Assembly (NCBI RefSeq): GCF_014649795.1
Contig: NZ_BMTS01000008.1
Location: 248,001-312,000, forward strand
Direction of reading: 5' to 3'
Source: Streptomyces melanogenes
Lineage (GTDB): Bacteria; Actinomycetota; Actinomycetes; Streptomycetales; Streptomycetaceae
Length of the DNA stretch: 64,000 nt
Part shown: one piece after another, positions 1 to 9,683 of the stretch
How the letters are laid out: each line of letters opens with the position of its first letter
How positions within the stretch are numbered: position 1 is the stretch's first letter
Translations under genes and position numbers: made by a program
The notes under the pieces: model-generated
What the model was told of the DNA's origin: nothing
What the model saw: only the letters and a program-made list of their open reading frames with translations
Database searches by the model: none

Positions 1-504
1 CGGGAGCGCGGTGGTCTCGATGAGGATCCGGGCGGTCTGGGCGCGCTGGGCGCGGGCCAGGGCGAGGGGTCCGGCGCCGAGCTCGGCGCGCAGCTGGCGC
101 TCGATCTGGCGGGTGCTGTACCCGAGCCGCGCGGCGAGCCCGGACACGCCGTCGCGGTCGACGACGCCGTCCCGGATGAGCCGCATGGCGCGGGCCACGG
201 AGTCGGCCCGGGCGTTCCACTCCGGCGACCCCGGGCTGGTGTCCGGCCGACACCGCTTGCACGCCCGGAACCCGGCCTGCTGGCAGGCGGCGGCGCTCGG
301 GTAGAAGGTCATGTTCTCGACCTTCGGCGGCACGACGGGACAGCTGGGCCGGCAGTAGATCCGGGTGGTGAGAACGGCGGTGAAGAACCACCCGTCGAAA
401 CGAGCGTCCTTGGACTGGACGGCTCGCACGCAGCGCGCTTTGTCGGTGTGCATGGCCGCGGGGGCCGCGGGGGCCGCGGGGGCCGCGGCGGGGACGGGGT
501 TCAT
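1..504 (-). CDS. Ada-type methylated-DNA repair/regulatory protein (5' part, cut by window edge)
   Basis: The visible 168 codons are the N-terminal half of an Ada/AlkA-type protein that accepts methyl groups from alkylated DNA. The zinc-binding Ada domain is recognisable from DGWFFTAVLTTRIYCRPSCP, where the Cys in IYCRPSC is the methyl acceptor, followed by the second pair in FRACKRCRPD. An AraC-type helix-turn-helix follows (DGVSGLAARLGYSTRQIERQ). The rest lies before position 1; many actinobacterial homologues continue into an AlkA glycosylase domain, but that is not visible here. The start is ambiguous. ATG at 504 adds an Ala-Pro-rich tail made by a 9-bp repeat, and the in-frame ATG at 453 begins at the conserved part. 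Confidence 0.85.
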   Translation of the reverse strand, partial: MNPVPAAAPAAPAAPAAMHTDKARCVRAVQSKDARFDGWFFTAVLTTRIYCRPSCPVVPPKVENMTFYPSAAACQQAGFRACKRCRPDTSPGSPEWNARADSVARAMRLIRDGVVDRDGVSGLAARLGYSTRQIERQLRAELGAGPLALARAQRAQTARILIETTALP

Positions 505-576
505 GTGCTCAGCATCGGCTACGGCCGGGGGGTGTCGCTGGCAGGAATGCGACATCAACGTTCCGGGGGATCTTTG

Positions 577-905
577 TCTGCGGCTGTGTGGGTGGCTGGT
601 CGCGCAGTTCCCCGCGCCCCTTTTCTGCCCGGCCTTCGTCTGCGGGTCGTGAGTGGCTGAGCGCGCAGTTCCCCGCGCCCCTAGAGGGCCTGCGAGGGTG
701 CTGGGGTGCATCACCCCGTGCGCCTGGGCTCCGGGTGCCTACAAGGTGCTGGGCCGCAGCCTCCGTGCGCCTGCGCATCGCAGCCCCCTCAGCCACGCCC
801 CCCTAGGGGCGCGGGGAACTGCGCGACCAGCCACCCACCCACCCGCAGACAAACACCGGGCAGAAAAGGGGCGTGGGGAACTGCGCGGCCGGCCGCCGAT
901 CACCG
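577..905. repeat. Composite inverted array of four type A interspersed repeats
   Basis: This stretch between ada (start 504) and the macrodomain gene (stop 923) contains no convincing gene. It holds four copies of a 28-bp unit that begins GGCTGGTCGCGC and ends CCCCGCGCCCCT. They lie at 594-621 and 655-682 on the plus strand and at 805-832 and 867-894 on the minus strand. Each pair is a tandem joined by a linker with TTTTCTGCCCGG and TCTGCGG, and the two tandems face each other, so the whole could fold into one large stem. The centre (683-800) has its own imperfect direct repeat around GTGCTGGG and CCGTGCGCCTG. The frames open across it are shadows of the repeats. Confidence 0.8.
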
Positions 906-922
906 GCAGACGAATCCGCCCC

Positions 923-1465
923 CTACCCCACCGCCTCCTCGAACGCCCGATACGCCGTGTCGTCGAACAGTACGAAGCGGACCTCTTCGACCGAGGTCGG
1001 GGGCAAAGACGAGGCCGCCTCCCGTACCGCCCGCACCGCAACCCGCGCCCCGTCGTCCAACGGCCACCCGTAGATCCCCGTGGAGATCGCCGGGAACGCC
1101 ACCGTCCGGGCGCCCAACTCCCCCGCCACCCGCAGGGATTCCCGGTAGCAGGAGGCCAGCAGGGCCGAGCGGTCCTCGTCCCGCTGCCAGACCGGGCCCA
1201 CAGTGTGGATCACCCAGCGCGCGGGCAGCCGGCCGGCGGTCGTGGCGACGGCACGCCCCGTCGGCAGGCCCTTGCCGTAGTGGGACGCGCGCAGCCGACG
1301 GCAGTCCGCCAGGATCTCCGGCCCGCCCCGGCGATGGATCGCACCGTCGACCCCGCCCCCGCCCAGCAGCGAGGAGTTGGCCGCGTTGACGATCGCGTCC
1401 ACGGACTGGTCCGTGATGTCACCCTGGACGAGCACGATCGCCGGCCGCGAAGCGGCCTCCGTCAT
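923..1465 (-). CDS. Macrodomain protein (ADP-ribose/O-acetyl-ADP-ribose deacetylase type)
   Basis: This is a 180-aa single-domain macro protein, expected to bind ADP-ribose and remove ADP-ribosyl or acetyl-ADP-ribose esters. The signature is clear: VQGDITDQSVDAIVNAANSS near residue 13, the glycine-rich loop LLGGGGVDGAIHRRGG, and the phosphate loop FPAISTGIYGWP. ATG at 1465 is chosen because the protein then begins just before the first strand and overlaps the upstream oxidoreductase stop by 4 bp (ATGA), implying translational coupling. In-frame sequence further upstream lies antisense to that gene and has no family similarity. What ADP-ribosylated target it acts on cannot be told from the sequence. 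Confidence 0.92.
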   Translation of the reverse strand: MTEAASRPAIVLVQGDITDQSVDAIVNAANSSLLGGGGVDGAIHRRGGPEILADCRRLRASHYGKGLPTGRAVATTAGRLPARWVIHTVGPVWQRDEDRSALLASCYRESLRVAGELGARTVAFPAISTGIYGWPLDDGARVAVRAVREAASSLPPTSVEEVRFVLFDDTAYRAFEEAVG

Positions 1466-2877
1466 CCCCGGTCCGCCATCCGCAGCGCCCGCCAGACCGC
1501 CTTCGCCGCGTTGTGCCCGGACATGCCGTGCACACCAGGGCCCGGCGGGGTGGCCGAGGAGCAGAGGAACACCGACGGGTGCCGGGTCGTGTACGGGAAC
1601 AGGGACAGCGTGGGCCGCAGCAGCAGCTGCAACCCGCGCGCCGCGCCGCACGCGATATCACCGCCCACATAGTTCGCGTTGTGCGCCGCGAGCTGTGGCG
1701 GCCCCGCCGTGGCGCGCGCGAGCACCCGGTCGCGGAAGCCCGGCGCGAACCGCTCGATCTGGCGCTCTATCGCGTCGGTGAGATCGCCGTCCCACCCGTT
1801 CGGCACGTGCCCGTACGCCCAGAACACGTGCTTGCCCTCCGGCGCCCGCGAGGGGTCGACGAGGCTGGGCTGGGCGGTGATCAGGAACGGGGTCTCGGGG
1901 GCGGTGCCCCCGGACGCCTGGCTCAGCGCGGCGCCGATCTCGCGGCTGGACGGGCCGATCTGCACGGTCCCGGCCCGCCGCGGCTCGGCCGCGGTCCACG
2001 GCACCGGGCCGTCCAGCGCGTAATCGATCTTGAAGACGCCCGCGCCGTACCGATACCCCTCGTACGCCCGCCCCAGGCCCGCGATCCGGGCGAGCGCGGT
2101 CGGTGAGGTGTCGAAGACGTACGCGCGCGCGGGCGGCAGGTCGTCGAGCCGCTTCACCTCGAAGCCGGTGTGGACCGAGCCGCCCAGGTCGCGCAGGTAC
2201 GCCGCGAGCGCGTCCGCGATCGACTGCGAGCCGCCGCGCGGCAGCGGCCAGCCGTTCGCGTGCGCGGCGAGCGCGAAGACCAGGCCGACGGCGGAGGTCG
2301 CCACCCCGCTCAGCGGGGCGATGACATGGCCGACGAGCCCGGCCATCAGCGCGCGCGCCCGGTCGTCCCGGAAGCGGCGCATCGTCCACGCGTACGGCGG
2401 CAGTCCGTCGAGGCCGAAGCGGGCGAGGCCGACCGGGTCGCGGGGCAGGGCGCTCAGCGGCAGCGACATGAAGTCGCGCGCCAGGACGTCCCACTTGTTC
2501 ACGTACGGCGCCACCAGCCTGCGGTACGTGCCCGCGTCGCGCGGGCCGAACGACGCGGCGGTCTCGGCGACCGAGCGGGCGAGCACGGCCGCGGTGCCGT
2601 CGTCGAAGGGGTGCGCCATGGGCAGTTCGGGGTGCAGCCACTCCAGTCCGTACCGGTCGAGCGGCATCCCGCGGAAGGCCGGGGAGCCGATGCCCAGCGG
2701 GTGCACGGCGGAGCAGGGGTCGTGGCGGAAGCCGGGGAGGGTCAGCTCCTCGGTCCTGGCGCCGCCCCCGATGGTGTCCATGGCCTCGAAGACCTCAACG
2801 GACAGACCGCGCCTCGCCAGTTCGACCGCGGCGGTCAGTCCATTGGGCCCCGCCCCCACGACGACGGCATCGAGCAT
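1462..2877 (-). CDS. FAD-dependent oxidoreductase of the phytoene desaturase-like family
   Basis: This 471-aa protein starts MLDAVVVGAGPNGLTAA, a Rossmann FAD-binding motif (GAGPNG at residues 8-13), followed by the acidic end of the second strand and GGGARTEE. The C-terminus GMSGHNAAKAVWRALR is the second FAD-contact motif of phytoene-dehydrogenase-like flavoproteins. No carotenoid genes are nearby, so carotenoid desaturation is not supported and the substrate is unknown. ATG at 2877 has AAGGTG six bases upstream; a GTG at 2901 would add eight residues. The gene is translationally coupled to the downstream macrodomain gene through a 4-bp overlap. Confidence 0.85.
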   Translation of the reverse strand: MLDAVVVGAGPNGLTAAVELARRGLSVEVFEAMDTIGGGARTEELTLPGFRHDPCSAVHPLGIGSPAFRGMPLDRYGLEWLHPELPMAHPFDDGTAAVLARSVAETAASFGPRDAGTYRRLVAPYVNKWDVLARDFMSLPLSALPRDPVGLARFGLDGLPPYAWTMRRFRDDRARALMAGLVGHVIAPLSGVATSAVGLVFALAAHANGWPLPRGGSQSIADALAAYLRDLGGSVHTGFEVKRLDDLPPARAYVFDTSPTALARIAGLGRAYEGYRYGAGVFKIDYALDGPVPWTAAEPRRAGTVQIGPSSREIGAALSQASGGTAPETPFLITAQPSLVDPSRAPEGKHVFWAYGHVPNGWDGDLTDAIERQIERFAPGFRDRVLARATAGPPQLAAHNANYVGGDIACGAARGLQLLLRPTLSLFPYTTRHPSVFLCSSATPPGPGVHGMSGHNAAKAVWRALRMADRG

Positions 2878-3025
2878 CGACGGCACCTTCGGACTCCTCA
2901 CGCCCTTGTGGCCAAGACACCCAGCATATTCCGGGCCACGGACAATCAGGCCCGGGGTGGGTGCGGTTGCGCCACGAGGCGGGCCTGCGGCCGCACCCCC
3001 TCCCCGCAGCGGCCCGCGCGTCCGC

Positions 3026-3862
3026 TCACTCCCCCGCCAGCAGCCTCCGCACCCGCTCCGCGGTCGCCGCGTCCCGGGCGGCCGTGAACGGCAGTGCGTT
3101 GCCGCCGGTTATCCGGAACGGCTCGCCCGTCAGCGTCGTGTGGACCCCGCCCGCCTCGGTCACCAGGAGCAGGCCCGCCGCGTGGTCCCACGCCAGCTCC
3201 CAGGAGAACGCGGTCGCGTCCAGCTCGCCGCGCGCGACCGCCAGGTACTCGAGCCCGGCAGAGCCGCACGGGCGCGGGCTGACGCCGTCGGTGCGCAGCC
3301 CGAGCAGCGCGCGCTTCTGGTCGTCCGTCGTGTAGTCCGGGTGGGAGGTGGCGACCTCGATCACCGCGCCGGGCGCGGGCGCCCCGGACCGGATCGGCGC
3401 GCCGTTGCACGTCGCGCCCCGGCCGCGGATCGCGACCGCCATGACGTCGAGCGCCGCCCCGTACGTCCACGAGGCCAGCACTTCGCCTCGGTGCGCGAGC
3501 GCCACCAGGGTGCAGAAGCCCTCTTCGCCGCGCACGAACTGGCGGGTCCCGTCGACCGGGTCGACGATCCACACCGGCGCGTCGCCGCCCAGCGCGTCGT
3601 ACACCGACGGGTCGGCCGCGACGGCCTCCTCGCCGACGACGGCCGAGCCGGGCAGCAGCTCGGTCAGGGCCTGGGTCAGGAACTCCTCGGCGCGCCGGTC
3701 GGCGACCGTCACCAGGTCGTGCGGGCCGCTCTTCTCCAGGACCTCGTGCGCGGCGAGCTGGCGGAAGCGCGGCATGATCTCGACGGCCGCCGCCTTGCGG
3801 ACCGCCTCTTCGACGTCGGACGACCGGTCTTCCAGAAACTCTGCGAGCAACCCTTCGATCAT
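3026..3862 (-). CDS. Inositol monophosphatase family phosphatase
   Basis: This 278-aa protein is a Mg-dependent phosphatase of the IMPase/FBPase/CysQ superfamily. The metal-binding set is complete: VGEEA at 76-80, DPVDGT at 101-106 and WDHAAG at 225-230, with DLVTVADRRAE earlier. The substrate could be inositol phosphate, histidinol phosphate or 3'-phosphoadenosine phosphate, and the sequence does not settle which. ATG at 3862 is chosen over an in-frame upstream start because the family N-terminus begins here. It is monocistronic or loosely linked to its leftward neighbours, with 148 bp to the next start. Confidence 0.9.
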   Translation of the reverse strand: MIEGLLAEFLEDRSSDVEEAVRKAAAVEIMPRFRQLAAHEVLEKSGPHDLVTVADRRAEEFLTQALTELLPGSAVVGEEAVAADPSVYDALGGDAPVWIVDPVDGTRQFVRGEEGFCTLVALAHRGEVLASWTYGAALDVMAVAIRGRGATCNGAPIRSGAPAPGAVIEVATSHPDYTTDDQKRALLGLRTDGVSPRPCGSAGLEYLAVARGELDATAFSWELAWDHAAGLLLVTEAGGVHTTLTGEPFRITGGNALPFTAARDAATAERVRRLLAGE

Positions 3863-3950
3863 GCGTCCAGCAAAACATGCCCCACTGACAATCGGCGAAC
3901 GTGGTCCCAATTCCGGGCGTCATCGAGGTGACGTCGGCGGACGGCCCGGG

Positions 3951-5795
3951 TCAGCGCCCCACCGCGTACCCCTGCATCCCGCGCGGATTCGCGGCGGCGG
4001 ACAGGATCCCGGTCTCCGGATCGCGGGCGACCGCGCACAGCCGTCCCTCCGACCAGGCGCCGCCGACCGTGACCCGGTGCCCGCGCCGCCGCAGCCCCGC
4101 CACGACCTCCCCGTCGGTCCGCGCCTCGACCGTGACGCTGCCGGGGTGGGTCGCCCGTGGGTAGAACGAGCTCGGGAAGGAGTCGTTGTGCCAGTTCGGG
4201 GCGTCGATCGCGCCCTGGAGGCCGAGTCCGCCGCGCTCGCCCGCGCCGAGTGCGACGGCGAGGAAGAAGTGCAGCTGCCACTGGTCCTGCTGGTCCCCGC
4301 CGGGCGTGCCGAACGCCAGCGCCGGTACGCCGTCGCGCAGCGCCAGGGTGGGCGACAGCGTCGTACGGGGGCGGCGCCCCGGGGTCAGCGTGTTCGGCAG
4401 CCCCTCCTCCAGCCAGGCCATCTGGAGCCGGGTGCCGAGCGGGAAGCCGAGCTCGGGGACGACCGGGTTGGACTGGAGCCAGCCGCCGCTCGGGGTCGCG
4501 GCGACCATGTTGCCCCAGCGGTCGACCACGTCCAGGTGACAGGTGTCGCCCCGGGTGGCACCGCTCGGGGCGACGGTCGGCTCCCCGGTGCCCGCAACCC
4601 GTACGTCGGCGTCCGCGCCACGCGCGCGTAGCGCCTCTCGGGCGATCCGGGGCGGACGCCCGCCGGGGCTGCCGGGCCGCAGCTCGTACGAGGCCTCGGC
4701 GCCCACGAGCGCGCGCCGGGCCGCGTTGTAGTCGTCCGAGAGCAGCTCGGTGAGCGGCACCTCGGCCGCGTCCCCGTACCAGGCCTCCCGGTCGGCCATG
4801 GCGAGCTTGCACCCCTCGACCAGGAGGTGGACGTACTCGGCGGATCCGTACGGCGGCAACTCGTCCGGAAGCAGCGCCAGTTGCTGCAGGAGCGCCGGGC
4901 CCTGGCTCCAGCCGCCCGCCTTGCAGACGGTCCAGCCGTTCCAGTCGTACGTCACCGGGTCCTCGTACGTCGCGGACCACCCGGCGAGGTCGGCCGCCGT
5001 CAGGGTGCCGCTGTGGCGCTCGCCGCTGGTGTCCAGGGTGGGGCGGCGCGCCTGCGCGACCAGCGCCTCGGCGACGAACCCCTCGCGCCAGATCCGTCGG
5101 GCCGCCTCGATCTGCCGCTCCCGGCCGTCACCGGTCGCGGACGCGCGCGTGGACGCCGACTCCTCGATGAGGCGGCGCCAGGTGCGCGCCAGGGCCGGGG
5201 TGCGCAGCAGCCGCCCCGGGCGCGGGGCGCGGCCGCCCGGCAAATACACCTCGGCCGAGGAGTGCCACTCGCTCTCGAAGAGCGTGCGCATCCCCTCCAC
5301 GGTCTCCCCGATCCGCTCGACGGGCGGATGCCCGTCCTCGGCGTATCCGACGGCGTACTTCAGTACGTCGGCGAGCGGCTTGGTGCCGTGGTCGCGCAGC
5401 AGGAGCAGCCAGGCGTCGAAGGCGCCGGGCACGGCGGCCGCGAGCGGGCCGGTGCCGGGCACGAGGTCCAGGCCGAGCGAGCGGTAGTGGGCGGCCGTCG
5501 CCCCGGCGGGCGCGGGCCCCTGGCCGCACAGCACCCGCACCGCGCCCCCGGCCGGGGCGAGCAGGATCGGCACCTCGCCGGCCGGGCCGTTCAGATGCGG
5601 CTCGACGACATGGAGGACGAAGCCCGCCGCGACGGCGGCGTCGAAGGCGTTCCCGCCGTCCTCCAGGACGGCCATCGCGCACTGCGAGGCGAGCCAGTGG
5701 GTGGTGGAGACCATCCCGAAGGTGCCCTGGAGGGTGGGCCGGGTGGTGAACGACGTCTGCGGCACATGGAAGGCACGGGCTATGTGATCGTCCAT
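3951..5795 (-). CDS. Gamma-glutamyltransferase-family protein (cytoplasmic, YwrD-like)
   Basis: This 614-aa protein belongs to the N-terminal-nucleophile GGT family, which transfers or hydrolyses gamma-glutamyl groups after autocleavage. The conserved start MVSTTHWLASQCAMAVLEDGGNAFDAAVA is present, and the nucleophile region is GDTCHLDV, with Thr418 as the likely new N-terminus of the small subunit (TCH instead of the classic TTH). No signal peptide is visible, unlike the second family member at 21645-23441, so this copy is probably cytoplasmic. It is transcribed divergently from the lipoate ligase gene with 84 bp between starts. True glutathione activity is not implied, because many family members use other acyl substrates. 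Confidence 0.88.
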   Translation of the reverse strand: MDDHIARAFHVPQTSFTTRPTLQGTFGMVSTTHWLASQCAMAVLEDGGNAFDAAVAAGFVLHVVEPHLNGPAGEVPILLAPAGGAVRVLCGQGPAPAGATAAHYRSLGLDLVPGTGPLAAAVPGAFDAWLLLLRDHGTKPLADVLKYAVGYAEDGHPPVERIGETVEGMRTLFESEWHSSAEVYLPGGRAPRPGRLLRTPALARTWRRLIEESASTRASATGDGRERQIEAARRIWREGFVAEALVAQARRPTLDTSGERHSGTLTAADLAGWSATYEDPVTYDWNGWTVCKAGGWSQGPALLQQLALLPDELPPYGSAEYVHLLVEGCKLAMADREAWYGDAAEVPLTELLSDDYNAARRALVGAEASYELRPGSPGGRPPRIAREALRARGADADVRVAGTGEPTVAPSGATRGDTCHLDVVDRWGNMVAATPSGGWLQSNPVVPELGFPLGTRLQMAWLEEGLPNTLTPGRRPRTTLSPTLALRDGVPALAFGTPGGDQQDQWQLHFFLAVALGAGERGGLGLQGAIDAPNWHNDSFPSSFYPRATHPGSVTVEARTDGEVVAGLRRRGHRVTVGGAWSEGRLCAVARDPETGILSAAANPRGMQGYAVGR

Positions 5796-5879
5796 CCCGG
5801 CAGGCTAACGACGCCCGCCGTGGAATGTCAGACCCCCCGTCTACGGTTGATTCTGCTCGGAACGGATGGAGGAGCAGCG

Positions 5880-6935
5880 GTGCACGGTGAGTACAAGGTC
5901 CCCGGCGGCAAGCTCGTGGTGGTGGATCTGGACGTCGAGGACGGCGTGCTGAGCGGTGTGCGGGTGGCGGGCGACTTCTTCCTCGAACCGGACGAGGCGA
6001 TCCTGGCGATCAACAGCGCGCTGGAGGGCGCCCCGGCCGACACGGACGCCGCCGGGCTCGCGGCCCGTATCGACGCGGCGCTGCCGCCGGGCACGACGAT
6101 GTACGGACTGACGTCGGAGGGCGTCGGCGTCGCGGTCCGCCGCGCGCTCGCGCACGCGACGGACTGGACGGACTACGACTGGCAGCTGATCCACGACGGC
6201 CCCCAGTCCCCCGCCCTGCACATGGCGCTGGACGAGGTGATCACCGCCGAGGTCGCGGCCGGGCGCCGGCCGCCCACCCTCCGGGTGTGGGAGTGGGGCG
6301 CCCCGGCGGTGGTGATCGGCAGCTTCCAGTCGCTGCGCAACGAGGTCGACCCGGAGGGCGCCGAGCGCCACGGGATCACGGTGGTGCGCCGGGTGTCCGG
6401 CGGGGGCGCCATGTTCATCGAGCCGGGCAACACCATCACGTACTCGCTCTCGGTCCCCGACGCCCTGGTGCAGGGCCTGTCCTTCGCGGACAGCTACGCC
6501 TACCTGGACGACTGGGTGCTGGGCGCGCTCGCCGACATGGGCGTGAAGGCCTGGTACCAGCCGCTGAACGACATCGCCACGGACGCGGGCAAGATCGCGG
6601 GCGCCGCGCAGAAGCGGGTGGTCGCGGACGAGGGCGCGGTGCTGCACCACGTGACGATGGCGTACGACATCGACGCCGACAAGATGCTGGAAGTCCTCCG
6701 CATCGGCCGCGAGAAGCTCTCCGACAAGGGCACCAAGAGCGCGAAGAAGCGCGTGGACCCGCTCCGCCGCCAGACGGGCCTGCCCCGGGAGGCAGTCATC
6801 GAGCGGATGATCGCCTCGTTCCGGGGGCGGTACGGGTTGGCCGAGGGCCGGGTCACGGACGAGGAGATGTCCCGCGCGCGGGAGTTGGCGGAGACGAAGT
6901 TCTCGAACGAGGAGTGGACGGCGCGAGTGCCGTGA
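5880..6935 (+). CDS. Lipoate-protein ligase with N-terminal LplB-like accessory domain
   Basis: This 351-aa protein attaches lipoate (or octanoate) to lipoyl domains of 2-oxoacid dehydrogenases or the glycine cleavage H protein. Residues 1-90 (GEYKVPGGKLVVVDL to AVRRAL) resemble the small accessory domain, which in archaeal two-subunit ligases is a separate LplB and in E. coli LplA is C-terminal. Residues 98-351 are the catalytic domain, with RRVSGGGAMF at 170-179 and the adenylate-contacting Lys238 in DAGKIAGAAQKR. GTG at 5880 is chosen because GGAGG lies 7 bp upstream; the much longer open frame before it is antisense to the GGT gene. Domain order is reversed relative to LplA. Confidence 0.9.
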   Translation: MHGEYKVPGGKLVVVDLDVEDGVLSGVRVAGDFFLEPDEAILAINSALEGAPADTDAAGLAARIDAALPPGTTMYGLTSEGVGVAVRRALAHATDWTDYDWQLIHDGPQSPALHMALDEVITAEVAAGRRPPTLRVWEWGAPAVVIGSFQSLRNEVDPEGAERHGITVVRRVSGGGAMFIEPGNTITYSLSVPDALVQGLSFADSYAYLDDWVLGALADMGVKAWYQPLNDIATDAGKIAGAAQKRVVADEGAVLHHVTMAYDIDADKMLEVLRIGREKLSDKGTKSAKKRVDPLRRQTGLPREAVIERMIASFRGRYGLAEGRVTDEEMSRARELAETKFSNEEWTARVP

Positions 6936-6988
6936 CGCTTCGCTGTGAAGTGGGGTGAGGGGTGGTGACTTGTCTGCGGGTCGTGGTG

Positions 6989-7041
6989 GGCTGGTCGCGC
7001 CCACGCGGCGGAGCCGCACAATGACACAGCCCCGCGCCCCT
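6989..7041 (+). repeat. Type B interspersed repeat copy 1
   Basis: This 53-bp element starts GGCTGGTCGCGC and ends CCCCGCGCCCCT like type A, but its middle is a longer segment with a GCGGC-GGA-GCCGC hairpin and ACACAG. It lies in the 128-bp gap between the convergent lipoate ligase (stop 6935) and NCS1 permease (stop 7064), where it may act as a two-way terminator. TCTGCGGGTCGTGG precedes it, as in other copies. Confidence 0.75.
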
Positions 7042-7063
7042 AGGCGCACTGCGACAAAGCCGC

Positions 7064-8563
<1,500 letters not shown>

Positions 8564-8630
8564 GGGCGGGCCATCCGTTCGGGGGACGAGGAGGGGGCGA
8601 ACGGGCCGTGGGGGGGGCGGGTTACGGGGA

Positions 8631-8662
8631 CGGGGACGCCCGGTGCGGGCCGGGCGCCCCCG
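8631..8662 (-). terminator. Intra-operon hairpin before the NCS1 gene
   Basis: The arms 8631-8643 (CGGGGACGCCCGG) and 8650-8662 (CCGGGCGCCCCCG) pair over 13 bp with one A-C mismatch and a 6-nt loop. It lies 6 bp beyond the LLM oxidoreductase stop and upstream of the permease, so it may be a partial terminator or a 3'-end stabiliser. Confidence 0.5.
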
Positions 8663-8668
8663 GATTCC

Positions 8669-9667
8669 TCAGCTGAGCGCCGGGATCACCCGCTCCCCGT
8701 ACGCGTCGATGACCTCTTCCCGCGCGTCGTGCATCGCGTACACCGCGAACTGGTCGACGCCCAGGTCGCGCAGCGCCTTCAGCTTCTCGATGTGCGCCTC
8801 GACGGGGCCGAGGAGGCAGAAGCGGTCGACGATCTCGTCGGGGACGAAGGCGGTGTCCGGGTTGTCGGTGCGGCCGTGGTGGCTGTAGTCGTAGCCCTGG
8901 CGCGCCTTGATGTAGTCGGTGAGCGCCTCCGGCACCAGGCCCGAGTGCTCGCCGTAGCGGGCCACCAGGTCGGCGACGTGGTTGCCGACCATGCCGCCGA
9001 ACCAGCGGCACTGCTCGCGGGCGTGGCCGAGGTCGTCGCCGACGTAGGCGGGCGCGGCGACGCAGATGGTCACGGAGGCGGGGTCGCGCCCGGCCTCCAC
9101 GGCGGCCGTGCGGACCGCCTTGACCATCCACTCCGTCAGGAACGGGTCCGCGAGCTGGAGGATGAACCCGTCGGCCTTCTGCCCGGCGAGGGCCAGCGCC
9201 TTCGGTCCGTACGCCGCCATCCAGACGGGCAGCTTGCCGTCCCTGACCCAGGGCAGTTTCAGACGCTGTCCGTCGACCTCGGCCTCGCGGCCCTCCGCGA
9301 GGTCGCGGATGACGCCGATGGCCTCGCCGAGGCGGGCCAGGGTGTTGGGTTTGCGACCGGCGACGCGCATCGCGGAGTCGCCGCGGCCGATGCCGCACAC
9401 CGTGCGGTTGCCGTACATGTCGTTGAGGGTGGCGAAGGTGGAGGCGGTGACCTCCCAGGTCCTGGTGCCCGGGTTGGTCACCATCGGGCCGACGTGCATC
9501 TGCCGCGTGTGCTCCAGGATGCGGCTGTAGATGACGAACGGCTCCTGCCAGAGGACCGCCGAGTCGAAGGTCCAGCCGTAGCGGAAGCCGTTGCGTTCCG
9601 CGCGGCGCATGAGGCCGACGACGGTCGAGGCGGGCGGGTCGGTCTGCAGGACGAGTCCGAAGTCCAT
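8669..9667 (-). CDS. LLM-class flavin/F420-dependent oxidoreductase
   Basis: This 332-aa TIM-barrel protein has the luciferase-like monooxygenase pattern: MDFGLVLQTDPPAS at the N-terminus, GIGRGDSAMR for cofactor phosphate binding, and LPVWMAAYGPKALALAGQKADGF. It looks like the F420/FMN subfamily often found beside hydantoinase genes. It sits between dihydropyrimidinase and permease with 16 bp to the upstream stop, so it probably belongs to the pathway. It could oxidise or reduce the pyrimidine or hydantoin ring, or act in place of the missing dihydropyrimidine dehydrogenase. The substrate is inferred only from context. Confidence 0.85.
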   Translation of the reverse strand: MDFGLVLQTDPPASTVVGLMRRAERNGFRYGWTFDSAVLWQEPFVIYSRILEHTRQMHVGPMVTNPGTRTWEVTASTFATLNDMYGNRTVCGIGRGDSAMRVAGRKPNTLARLGEAIGVIRDLAEGREAEVDGQRLKLPWVRDGKLPVWMAAYGPKALALAGQKADGFILQLADPFLTEWMVKAVRTAAVEAGRDPASVTICVAAPAYVGDDLGHAREQCRWFGGMVGNHVADLVARYGEHSGLVPEALTDYIKARQGYDYSHHGRTDNPDTAFVPDEIVDRFCLLGPVEAHIEKLKALRDLGVDQFAVYAMHDAREEVIDAYGERVIPALS

Positions 9668-9683
9668 GTGGTGCTGCTCCTGG

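Noticed and set aside
509..905. Several overlapping small ORFs between ada and the macrodomain gene
   Set aside because: All are translations of the repeat units, appear in every frame, and have no consistent ribosome-binding sites.
577..905. CRISPR-like array
   Set aside because: There are only four units, two per strand, with unequal spacers and no cas genes anywhere in the window.
2030..3931. 633-codon open frame on the plus strand
   Set aside because: It crosses two well-supported minus-strand genes and an intergenic gap; its composition is typical of antisense frames in GC-rich DNA.
4827..5879. Long in-frame extension upstream of the lipoate ligase
   Set aside because: It runs antisense through the gamma-glutamyltransferase gene and has no family similarity. 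The GTG at 5880 has a good ribosome-binding site and starts the conserved domain.
7021..7063. Additional gene between the lipoate ligase and NCS1 permease
   Set aside because: The open frame comes from the type B repeat and antisense permease sequence; there are only 128 bp between the stop codons.
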